Assembly: GCA_004764695.1 (NCBI GenBank) | Contig: SMSO01000007.1 | Location: 637,501-701,500 of the forward strand | Direction of reading: 5' to 3' | Length of the DNA stretch: 64,000 nt | Origin: Schizochytrium sp. TIO01 | Lineage: Eukaryota > Sar > Bigyra > Thraustochytrida > Thraustochytriidae | In this document: one piece after another, positions 1-9,439 of the stretch | Position numbering within the stretch: the stretch's first letter is position 1 | How the letters are laid out: every line of letters begins with the position of its first letter | The notes under the pieces: model-generated | The model's input: the letters and a program-made list of their open reading frames with translations, nothing else | Databases searched by the model: none | What the model was told of the DNA's origin: nothing | Made by a program: the position numbers and the translations under genes

Positions 1-199
1 TACAAGACCTCCACACGGTAGTGTCTATTCCATATTAATGATAGGCCTATATATTATAGTTATTCAGATCTTGGTTAAAAAATAGAGGTTCGATAAGAAA
101 ATGGCATGGCCAAGGAACCACCAATCTCCAAACACTGCATGTGAAGCAAACCTTCAATACAAGCCAGCAAAGCACTTCAACCAGAAGTTTGGAATTCAG

Positions 200-675
200 C
201 GAGTGTCCTTCGGGGGCCTTCCCGGAGGCAATTGCATGTACGCAAGTGGCAACGTTGAGCATCCCTATGACTGAGGTTTCTTCCGGCGCCCGCGAGCTAT
301 GCAGCACTGGCCGAACAATTATCTACGCCAGAGTGTCCTCCCGCCAAGAGAAGAGAAAGCTCCAAACGCCAGATTGCCAGACGTCCCCGCCGCCTACAAA
401 GACATCGGTAGAGGGATTGACTTGAAAGGCCGGACTTGAAAGACCCTACTGGACACATATGACAACGGCGGATCTCGCCGAGCTGTGGTCAGGTACCGCG
501 ATTGACTTCTACAAATCGCTGTCGACCTCCTTAAGGATCTTGTTTTCTAAAAAAATGCACAACTCGCGGCCAAGATGCACACGCCGGGGACTTCGACACC
601 TTCAAAAAACTTGCCATCACCGTATTTGGACCGTCGCATTACGGAAAAGTAGCAGCGCAAAATAGACGGCAATGA
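200..675 (+). pseudogene. tnpA: IS607-type serine recombinase (TnpA) relic
   Basis: TnpA is the site-specific serine recombinase that moves IS607 elements. The catalytic signature TIIYARVSS is encoded at about 315-341 and includes the nucleophile-type serines. After a frameshift near 370, positions 371-547 read YKDIGRGIDLKG, KTLLD and RAVVRYRD, matching the IS607 pattern D-I-x-S-G-I-N-F-K-R and the VVxxRD strand. This stretch is broken by stops at 437, 503 and 548. A further frame change gives AITVFGPSHYGKVAAQNRRQ at 616-672, resembling the family's C-terminal helix, and ends in TGA at 673. A possible MerR-type helix (SRRQLHVRKW) is visible at about 223-252, which is where the DNA-binding domain should be; that part is weak. 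The gene is dead as written. Confidence 0.75.
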
Positions 676-1915
676 CCCAACGGGAAGAAGAGAGCGCGCG
701 TGGAGGCACACAAGACGACCAAGAAGGAGTATCTAGTTTGTGCTAAAAAGGTTCGTGTCTATCCAACGAGAAATGGTTGGCGTCGCCAGAAATGCTTACA
801 ACATTGGTGTTGCCTTTCAGTATGATTAGTCCAAAGGTAAGGACGAAGTCATGGCCCTGCATCAAGATACATGCTTCAGGAAGGGCCCTAACACAAACTA
901 AGTCCTGAATGACGAAGGAGGTAATCCTAAAATGTTCGGCGATAGCAATGGAGAAAAGAAAGGATTGTGTCTTAAAGAAGGCTTACGCGCGCCTGGTTGG
1001 GTCTTCGAAGTACCACAAGCTGAGCGTAATTCAGGATTCGTTGATTTTTTCAAAACTTTCGATACTGACCAAGCCCAAAATGACAAAACAGCCGCCACCA
1101 AAAAAAAGGCACTCGCTCTTTTAACTGCAAAACGGGATAAAGCCCAGAGGTTGGGTCGCGCGATTTTTTCTCAAAAGCTTTCGTACCTTTATGGAAAAGT
1201 TTCCCGACCAAGCAATTAATTCAAACGAATCGCCTGGGTCATGTTCGCCTCTGCTTTTTGCATGAATGAAAGGTACGGTCTGAAGAGGAGGCACCCGATG
1301 TGCACCATAGTACCTTTGTCTTGGACCCAGGAGTACGCTCATGGCAGACTATATGACGACGCTGATGGCCAAGCCATTGAAGGAGAGACAAAAAGGAATA
1401 AAAAACATACTCTTTCTCTGTCACTGTGCTAACATAAATTATGTCGTCCAAGGAAAACTGGCTCAAAAGAAAAGAGATAACCTGCCTCAAGACGTGCATA
1501 CCTATGACACTCCTCAAAATTAAGAACAAGACCACCGAGATTCACCGCAAGCTTGGACGTTGCTTCCATATGGAAACTACCGTGCTATCATGTTGCCTAG
1601 ATTTGAAACCACTTGGGTGGTGAACAAGTTAACAAGTTAACGCGATGGGTTAAAAGCAAGTCAATTCGAATAATATTCGTTGAGACCTCTTCAGCTTCTT
1701 CCCGTCCAGCGCTCATCCACAAAGCCGGGGTTTTCCACTGATGTAAACTTGTGATTTGCCGAGAGGGTTATGCTTCAAAAACATGCAATAAACGCGGGTA
1801 TCTACAAGCTTAGAAACCGATTGTTTTCAAATGCCCAAAATGCAAACACGTAGCCGATCGACACCGGAGGCATGCTTTCGCGCTACCTACCCAAGGACAT
1901 GATTGTAAAAAAAAT
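672..1915 (+). pseudogene. TnpB/Fanzor-type RNA-guided nuclease relic
   Basis: TnpB and Fanzor proteins are RuvC nucleases guided by a transposon-encoded RNA. Remnants in order: KKVRVYPT (745-768); GVARNAYN (779-802), the conserved N-terminal G-x-x-R-x-x-Y-N motif; EVPQAERNSGFVDFFKTF (1007-1060); LDPGVR (1321-1338), which carries the first RuvC aspartate at 1324; LPRFETTWVV (1592-1621), which carries the likely RuvC glutamate at 1604; SKSIR (about 1655-1669); REGYASKTCNKRG (1760-1798); and FKCPKCKHVADRHRRHAFA (1826-1882), a zinc-ribbon half plus the third RuvC aspartate at 1856. Several frame changes and stops (for example 744, 1811) break it. One zinc-ribbon cysteine is replaced (NKRG for NxCG). 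A start ATG at 672 overlaps the recombinase stop. The motif spacing resembles virus- and IS607-associated Fanzor2 more than bacterial TnpB, but that subtype is an inference. Confidence 0.85.
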
Positions 1916-3989
1916 ACGATCAAAAACTAACCTGCGATTGGGACTTAGACCTAACCCCCCAAGCACCGTATTAGGAAATGCGGGTTTTGCAAATGTTACA
2001 AGTTATGTACTAAGCGTCTGGTAATAATACAACACTTTGGAGTAGTCTATTCTGGCAGTGAGCATCTACCTGCTCATAGGGGAGTGAGTATCTCGTCGAG
2101 TAAAATGTACCTATCTACTAGTAGTAGACAGGCAGGTATGTATGTATGCAGCACATCTGCTATGGTGACGTGAGCTTTAAAAAACACGCGGGGGGAGAGA
2201 GGGCATAGGAGAAAACAGGCGAAAATCTGGGGGGGGGGGGGATCTACTTCTCCTCCCCAAAACATTGTGTTGGCGAATTTTCTGATTTGCAATTTATAAG
2301 ATGAATAGCTTTAACTGTGGGATGTGACATGACATTTAGCTTTAAATCTAAAACTCTTTATGAATTGTGTTACTGGTTTGATCAAGAACATACAGTGATG
2401 ACACTCATCTACTTCCACTGTAAATATTCAATTCTACTACCACTGGGTCTCCTCACAAGGTATATACAATAGTGTTTTATAGTGGCACATTAAACTGGAT
2501 TGTATTTGTACATTTAAAATCGCATCGAAACCAATACCAAACTGTTCTCAACAATTTGCGAACCTTGACAAACCTACCTTGGTTTCTGCGCTTGGACAAC
2601 CGAAATGACGCCATATTAAACAAGTGAATGAAAGGCATTTTGAATAGAAAAGTATTTCCTGTTTTTCAGATATTGGGTTTAAAGACTTACTTGCCTCATA
2701 AATGAATCATCAATCAAGGAAAGCAAGCCACTTTGAGCATATTCTCAAAGCTTTTGGGGACGAAGTAGGAGAAATGGTATCAAGTAAATTTCTCGATAAC
2801 AGCTAGTACAGAATATTTATTTAACCCATCCAAAATATCATTTTGATGTTTCTGGTTTTGTTGTTTTAATACTTGTCAGTATTTTGATTAAAGAAACACC
2901 CCCGAGAATATTGATTCCTCTATAAATGGTCAGTTGATTCACAGCAGCTTCTGAAATTCAGTTGATATGAATACGATGTAGTCCTAGCCTCATTCTGAGC
3001 TTTATCTACAATTTAAGTAGCTGGAGCATCACCAGTATAGATCCTCGCATAGAGTTCGCATAGAGTTCGGAAGATGAAAGATCACATTTAGAAAACATTA
3101 AAATAAGATGAACTAAGGCTTGTCTGCAACGTTCTTGTGAATATTTTGGAGTCCGCAGACTAGCTGTAAGTGAAATATATAGAATGAAAGTTTGGAGGCC
3201 TATATGTATTGGCCTATCTTGTGGATGTGCTGATTGAATATCAACCGCAAAGTCTAAAAAGTCCACAATTTGAGAAGTGCGACTATTTTGCGTGTGAGCT
3301 CTACATAGCAAAATTTTCAGTTATGTGAAGTAAACTGAGATAGACCTCAGTGGTTTTGCTCGAACATCGCATGTTTGAGTAGACTAGCCTGGGTTTAAGA
3401 GGCCAGAATACCACATGTTTGACTCTTGGTTGGTTTAGAACAGAACGTTATTCTAAAACGTTCCAAATAATCTCCATACGAACTCATAATCGTTCTAAGC
3501 GCGAGGTTTTTGCTCAGTTGGAGAAGAGACTTTTGTCAGCATGGAGCCCAGCCCAGGTATGCAGCCCACCTACGAGTACCTCACTGTCTTGTAGCAGGCA
3601 TAATTCTAAATGGCCTACAACAAGTGATGATTATTTGACCTTTCAAAGTTCTATTGGGCCTATCTTCTGTTTCATTTTTAAGTTATTTCATGCATTCATC
3701 CAAATGATAAGTAAATTAGGCCTGATTCTTAGCTTTTTATTATATACTTTATCTTAATCAAAATAAGAGACCTCTGACTAGTAGCAATGAAGATGAAGTG
3801 GGAGTGACTACTCACATTCCTATGCCTGCCCCTCCTTCCCATATTACCCTCATTTTGGTTTTTCAGGCATAGCTCTCTAGCCCTAGGCAGAAAGCTAGGT
3901 CCACCTACCACCCACTCACTACTGGGTAGCCTATGGGGTCTCCACATCCCCGCTGCCTAGTAGAACCTCTACCTCCTACCATAGCACTG
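1916..3989. other. Intergenic, no gene seen
   Basis: No convincing coding region. A 13-base G run lies at 2229-2241, and a few TACC/CTAC words occur at about 2110-2135. Small open frames at 3006-3311 (-) and 3419-3757 (+) have no recognisable domain. Confidence 0.6.
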
Positions 3990-5053
3990 TTTCCTCTGCA
4001 TCTCTCCCCTTCGCGTGATCAACAGACGCGGCTTTGAGGTCGGAGTCCGGTGCACCATCGATTTTTTCCCGGCCCTCTCGAGGCCCCCCCCTTCCCCACT
4101 GCGAAAGTTGCCATGGACTCCCCCCTCTGCTCCGCACCTTATGGGGCCGCCTCCCTCACAGCCCTCCCCAGTGACGCGCCCCTCACATGCCACTGCAATG
4201 GAGAAAAGGACGACTCTCCTCCCAGCCCCACTGCCCTCTCTGAGGGACAGTGGGAAAGGGAGGTGTCGCAGCGAAGACTCGGGGGCGCTCGTACAAGACC
4301 GACAGGGCGACACTGGGTCGGTTGCGAAGAGGCTGCGCCGAGTCCGGCAAATCGGAAAGGAGGGAGGCAGACCCGGAATCAAGGGAGGGCCGCGCGCCTT
4401 ATTATTAGAGGGACGAGGAGGCGGCCGGCGGCGGAGAGGAACGCCTGGAACAGGTGGAACACGTAGAACTCCCGGAACGGATAGAACGCACGAGGCTGGA
4501 AACGAGACACGGAGTAGTCGTGGACTACGTCTGACTTACTAAGTCAATTGATCTTCTGGGCGGGCACTGCCGTCTTCCTTCCTGAGGCCCACCCACCCTC
4601 AATTGCTTGCTTGCTTGCTTGCTTGCTTGGTTCTTCTCTGCTGGACTGGGTTGCACGTAGGTACAGGAGGCGGATCAGCACACAGCCAATAGAGCTGACT
4701 CGCCAGCGTCAACAGCAAAAGGGTTGTCTGCTCTTCATCGTTCGTGCTTGTTTGGCATATATATATAATCATCTCCTTCCCTCTCTCTGCTAACTAATTA
4801 GGTTGGAACTCGTTGCAGGTTTTGTTGCTAGTTCTGCAGCAAAACAGGCTAAGGACTAGCGGAGGATATTGGAGTGCTACTCGGAGGAGGAGTCAGGGAG
4901 CGAGACTAAGCACCTGCTCACAACAACAAACTACCACACCATCACAACGAGAACAGCAACTAGTACCTCTACTTCGACGATAGAAAGGAGCAGGTCGATC
5001 AAAATATCTAGGAGACTGCTGCATAAGCAGCAGCAAATCACAAAACTCGCCGC
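3990..5053 (+). promoter_or_regulatory. GC-rich upstream region and probable leader of the Cys/His-repeat gene
   Basis: Roughly 4000-4540 is markedly more GC-rich than the surrounding DNA, and it precedes the WRKY19-like gene. A TTGC microsatellite (4603-4629) and a TATA-like run near 4757-4768 follow. The last 180 bases before the start codon are A-rich with many CAACAA-like words, as in an unstructured 5' leader. Long open frames in the GC-rich block (for example 4015-4542) are low-complexity and look accidental. The promoter role is an inference from position and composition. Confidence 0.35.
4603..4629. repeat. (TTGC)n microsatellite
   Basis: About six to seven tandem copies of a TTGC tetranucleotide in the region upstream of the Cys/His-repeat gene. 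Confidence 0.85.
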
Positions 5054-6760
5054 ATGAACGTAGTGCAGGCGACAGTTGGTCAAGTGCACCAGAGTTTAGC
5101 AGCTGCAGGCCAGGGCGAACACGATCCCCACGGCTCAAGTGGAAGAGGTCTCATGCAGGGTAACTTGCCCCAAGATGTGAACGGAAACGTGGTTCTACAC
5201 AACTCCAACGGCAGCTCCGCTGTCAGCAATAACGCCAACAATGGCCAGGACCATCGGCGCTTTGGGCGCAGGTGCTCTTTCCCTAACTGTGAGAAAGCAT
5301 CGCAGGGACCCACGCACTACTGCGTCTCCCACGGAGGTGGCAAGAAGTGCAGTAGGCCTAATTGCGACAAGGTTGACAAGGGTGGCGGATACTGCGTCTC
5401 CCACGGAGGAGGCAAGCGATGCCAGGCTCCGGACTGTGACAGAGCTGCCAAAGGGCCCACGGCACTCTGTATCGCCCACGGAGGAGGCTCCAGGTGCAAG
5501 GTGAACAGATGCGCAAAGCTCGATGCAGGACGTGGCTTTTGTATTGCTCATGGAGGAGGCAAGCGCTGTAGCGCAGAGAACTGCAACAAGAGTGCCCAGG
5601 GTGGTACTGATATGTGCAAGGCTCACGGAGGAGGACGCAGATGTAAGACTGATGGATGCTCGAAGAGGGATATGGGCGGCGGTCTTTGCATTGCTCACGG
5701 AGGTGGCAAGAGATGCGATGAAGAAGGTTGCGAGAAGAGCGCTCAGGGAGGTACCACGCGGTGCGTTCGCCACGGAGGTGGCAAGAGGTGCCGTGAACCA
5801 GATTGCACCAAGTCTGCAGCAGGATCCACGAACTACTGTATTCGTCATGGAGGAGGTCGTCGATGCAAAGAAGCGGGGTGCAGTAAGCATGCAACTGGAG
5901 GTGGCTATTGCGCAGAGCACGGAGGAGGGCGCCGATGCACCATATCAGGATGCCTAAATAACGCACTCTATGGAGGTGCCAAAGGTCTTTGCTACGCTCA
6001 CGGCGGCGGCAAGCGATGCCGTGAACCTAATTGCAACAAAAGTCCTCGCGTGCCCACAGAATTCTGTGTCTCGCATGGAGGTGGAATCCGATGCAAAGCA
6101 GATAACTGTACGTCCTTGGCGCGTGCTGGGGGGCTTTGTGGCACACATGGAGGCCGGAAGCGCTGTCGTTCAGAGAACTGTGACAAGTTCGCCAAGTATG
6201 GAGGCCTTTGTAAAGCCCACGGCGGTGGCAAACGCTGTCGCCACCCTGGATGCGTTCGCTATGAGAAGATCAATGGCTTTTGCCAGCTTCACACGAACTT
6301 GGCATCATCGAGTATGCCACCTAACACTGCACCGAAGTGTGATGACCCTGGGTGCGATCGCCCCGCTCTCGATAATGACGATTTCTGCCGAATTCACAGT
6401 AGTCGTGTCCTCCAACAGGCTCCTCCTCCGCCGCCGATGAACAACATGGTAATGCAAAACGATATGAACAACGCTCATTTGGACTATGGAGAAGCAGAAG
6501 ATGATGAAATTGATAACAAGCTCCGCGAGCTTCAGCGTCAAATGAGCATTCTGCAGGCGCAACGCGAGGAGAAGATCAAGCGCCGCCGGTTGAGCGCACC
6601 CCACAACGGTGTAGCACAAGTCCCACAAGCGTCTCATGGATGGGGTCAGCACCAATTTGCAACGCAATCTGGTGCCCCCCCTCAAGCTGTCTTCCAGCAA
6701 AATCAAATCCCTGATGGTTACCAGTACTCGAACCAGTCCGGCTCTGGATCTGGTATCTGA
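5054..6760 (+). CDS. WRKY19-like tandem Cys/His zinc-repeat protein
   Basis: This 568-residue protein is dominated by tandem units of about 24-27 residues of the form C-x4-C-x(9-14)-C-x2-H-GGG-[KR]-[KR]. Fourteen contiguous units start at Cys74 and run to about residue 415. A degenerate fifteenth (CDDPGC...FCRIH) follows after a short linker. Such arrays are commonly annotated as 'probable WRKY transcription factor 19' in oomycetes, diatoms and labyrinthulids, although the plant WRKY core WRKYGQK is absent. Each unit could bind one zinc. The C-terminal third has a proline run, a short predicted coiled coil (DNKLRELQRQMSILQAQ) and a basic KIKRRRLS patch suited to nuclear import, then a Gln/Asn-rich tail. 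The start at 5054 is the first ATG of the frame and lies after an A-rich leader. A nuclear nucleic-acid-binding role is plausible but unproven. Confidence 0.85.
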   Translation: MNVVQATVGQVHQSLAAAGQGEHDPHGSSGRGLMQGNLPQDVNGNVVLHNSNGSSAVSNNANNGQDHRRFGRRCSFPNCEKASQGPTHYCVSHGGGKKCSRPNCDKVDKGGGYCVSHGGGKRCQAPDCDRAAKGPTALCIAHGGGSRCKVNRCAKLDAGRGFCIAHGGGKRCSAENCNKSAQGGTDMCKAHGGGRRCKTDGCSKRDMGGGLCIAHGGGKRCDEEGCEKSAQGGTTRCVRHGGGKRCREPDCTKSAAGSTNYCIRHGGGRRCKEAGCSKHATGGGYCAEHGGGRRCTISGCLNNALYGGAKGLCYAHGGGKRCREPNCNKSPRVPTEFCVSHGGGIRCKADNCTSLARAGGLCGTHGGRKRCRSENCDKFAKYGGLCKAHGGGKRCRHPGCVRYEKINGFCQLHTNLASSSMPPNTAPKCDDPGCDRPALDNDDFCRIHSSRVLQQAPPPPPMNNMVMQNDMNNAHLDYGEAEDDEIDNKLRELQRQMSILQAQREEKIKRRRLSAPHNGVAQVPQASHGWGQHQFATQSGAPPQAVFQQNQIPDGYQYSNQSGSGSGI

Positions 6761-9439
6761 GTAACTGAACCAGCTCAAACAAAGACCGAATCTGGCTCAT
6801 CTCCCAATCAATTGTGATTCAAGCGGGGAATGTGACAACAAGGATTATATCAAGTGCTTAGAGGCTAGCAAGTATATATTAACGCTGCCTGTTTAGAGCC
6901 TTGTTCTCACCCGCCCTAGGTACTTGATTACTTCTTTTTTTTAATATACAATGTGTTTCATTCTCATTAATGTTTCATAGAAGCCTTCAGGTTGTATATA
7001 TATCTCTTGTTGGATTTTTTGAAATAGCTTTGCAATCTTTTTCTCCTCCTTTTTACTTTTATTGTCATTATATGTATGTATATATTGTCCCCATCGTAGA
7101 AGAATGCATTGAAGGCATCCCGACGATATCTCTAGGATGATCAACCAAACACTTCTGAGAATTACCTTTTCACAATCACATTCTCCCTTGCTGAATTGTA
7201 ATTGTTCTGACCAGTAAGAACTAGACTGGCAAGAATCTTGCAAGCTGGTGCAGATAACCAGTTGAGACTTCTTAAGTGTTAAAAAGTGATGTTCAGAGCC
7301 TTGATCACAGATGAAAGCTCAAGGGAAGGCAGAAAGTTTCGCTTTAGAAGATAGTACTATTTTGATCTAATATTAAAACCATCATGAACTTTGGTTCTAG
7401 ATATATACTTCATCGCGATTTGTGGATATCCCAAGCAGATGAATTTTCGTGCAATTCAATCATCAACAAGATTCACTTCGGACATCATCGAGCAGCAATT
7501 TATTGAGTGACTAATGAGAACAGCAACCACTCTCCTTTCGCGTCTTGTCATCCATCACTTGAAGCTGCTTTACATTTATTTACTTATATGTGTCCGACGG
7601 TCCTAGATCTTACGCATGACTGTAGAAATTGTTGCTGTTAAATATACTTTCTCCTCTGAATGTTGATCCTAGTGGAAATAACTATAGATGGCAATGCAAA
7701 CTTGTGGTGTTTAGGGTTTCAGAATTAGGCCCTAGTTAACGGCCTGCATGCCCACAAAACAAAAAACACAAGGGTAACGAATTCATTTCACATCCGTTAA
7801 ATACAGAATTGATATAAGATCAGCGACTTTTTCTCCTCGACCTTTAGTTTAGGTTTCGCGCGCCAATAGTGATCGATGAAAAACATCATTGTTATGAATA
7901 ATTATTTTGCAGGTATCAAATTTCCCGGATTCAACTTTAATTCCCTTATTGAGATAGAGGGAGTGCTAGGACTTTTACCAAAGTCTTGCACGCATGAAAT
8001 GTATTGGTAGTATCAACTCTGTAATATAAGACCTCACACGTCTCAGCTCATCTCTATCAGTTGCCACACTTCAATGATCGCCATGCATGCACCCATAGAG
8101 AACATTGTGAATTTGGGTTTTAACTTGAATCTCATTCTTATCACTTATTGCAGTGGACCTTTTCGAAATTTTGCTAGGGTGCATTGCAGAATAGTTTGTA
8201 CTGTGAAGCGTGCAGCGGTAGTCTGACAAGGATGGCGAACTCAGGAGAAAGAGAAAGAGGATGATAACTGAGTTATAGAGGTTTCGGGTCCGGATACAGG
8301 CAGGAATGAATGTATAATGTCAGGAGAGGTTCAATTAGGTTAGGCAGTAGCTGTATATACTTCAATAGGTGATTTGAAATTATGAAGGGGAGCAAGCTCA
8401 GCATGCTTCATTCTGAGCTTGTATCCATACAAAATACAGTGTCAACTTATTAGGCAAAGGTCATTCCACCGCGACTATTTCACACTTGATTCCTACACAT
8501 GGCGAGGAGTGACACTTAAATCCAATCACAATCAGACACCGTTATTTGCAGTGGCATTGCATAAAATGTTGTCAAGAATTCATCTTAATTTAGATAGTCC
8601 AAAAAGTTTATATAACTACTTTCTTTAAAGATCGTTCTTAAAACATAGCAAGAGGAGAGTTTGCTCTTGCCGTGCATGTCCTTTTAGTGTTGCTCAGCAG
8701 ATCAGAAGATGGTCATCGAGAGAAGACAACCAAGCGTACGCAGCAACAATACCAAAGCACAGCCACGACTAAGGCAAAGCTCAGTGAAAGTAATGCATAT
8801 CTGCTTTCAAAAGACAGAAGCTTCATGTTGTGTGGACACCAACAGCAGAACTGAGAACATGAAAAACAAAACAAAGAGACACACACACAAAAATACGAAG
8901 AGGAGTGGTGAGATGACCACGATGTAAATGAAATTAGTGCAACCTCCTCTTTGATGTGATAGAGAATACATGAAATGCATCGTGTAGAGAGCAAAAGCAA
9001 ACATGCATAACATTGCAGCACCAGTCTCCGTATACACTAAATAGCATATGGAATAATCATCCTCACACGCGGATACAGAAACAAACAAAGACAACTTCAA
9101 TCGTGACAAAATCTTGAACATATATGAAATCCCTCTAAAACAAAGCATCAGTCACAAACCATGACTTTTTTGCTATACAGCGCGAAAACCAAATGCGCTT
9201 GAGTGGACATGATCTTGATTTCTTACAAATGAGACAACGCGACACAACAAACGCTCGTTGTTCATTCAAGAGTAAGTGAGGAAGTAGGTTCCTCATGTCG
9301 TAAAAATGGCAAAGTAAACAAACAAAAACAAACGACCGAAAGACACGAAACCCACCAACAGAGAAAGAAGCCAGGCTCATTGGCGAAAAATCTAACGAGT
9401 CTTTCTACAATTGGAGCAGAACAAGCATTGATGGATATC
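6761..9439. other. Intergenic between convergent genes
   Basis: AT-rich 3' flanks of the Cys/His-repeat gene (+) and the kinase gene (-). Open frames here are short and show no domain. The part from about 8700 to 9439 is probably 3' untranslated or downstream sequence of the kinase gene. Confidence 0.5.

Larger units (their letters stand above)
200..1915 (+). mobile_element. Decayed IS607-type transposon carrying a TnpB/Fanzor relic
   Basis: A serine recombinase of the IS607 TnpA type is followed directly by a TnpB/Fanzor-type nuclease. Both are broken by frameshifts and in-frame stops, yet recognisable motifs run in the right order along one strand for about 1.7 kb. This gene order is known from IS607 elements of bacteria, giant viruses and some algae and protists. 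IS607 elements have no terminal inverted repeats, so the ends cannot be fixed from sequence alone. The limits given are only those of the recognisable coding remains; a guide-RNA segment, if there was one, would lie near or beyond the right end. Seen: motifs and disruptions. Known: family architecture. Inferred: an immobile relic, possibly acquired from a large DNA virus. Confidence 0.8.

Noticed and set aside
3006-3311. Minus-strand frame with VDFLDFAVDI, reminiscent of reverse transcriptases
   Set aside because: Only one short motif-like stretch, no YxDD box or neighbouring retroelement domain in any frame.
4015-4542. 175-residue open frame (+), overlapped by open frames on both strands
   Set aside because: Lies in a GC-rich, low-complexity block (Pro/Arg/Gly-rich in every frame), with no domain and poor codon pattern; more likely upstream or leader sequence.
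5195-5920. 241-residue open frame antisense to the Cys/His-repeat gene
   Set aside because: A shadow of the periodic sense repeats. Its own repetitiveness follows from the sense array and it has no recognisable fold.
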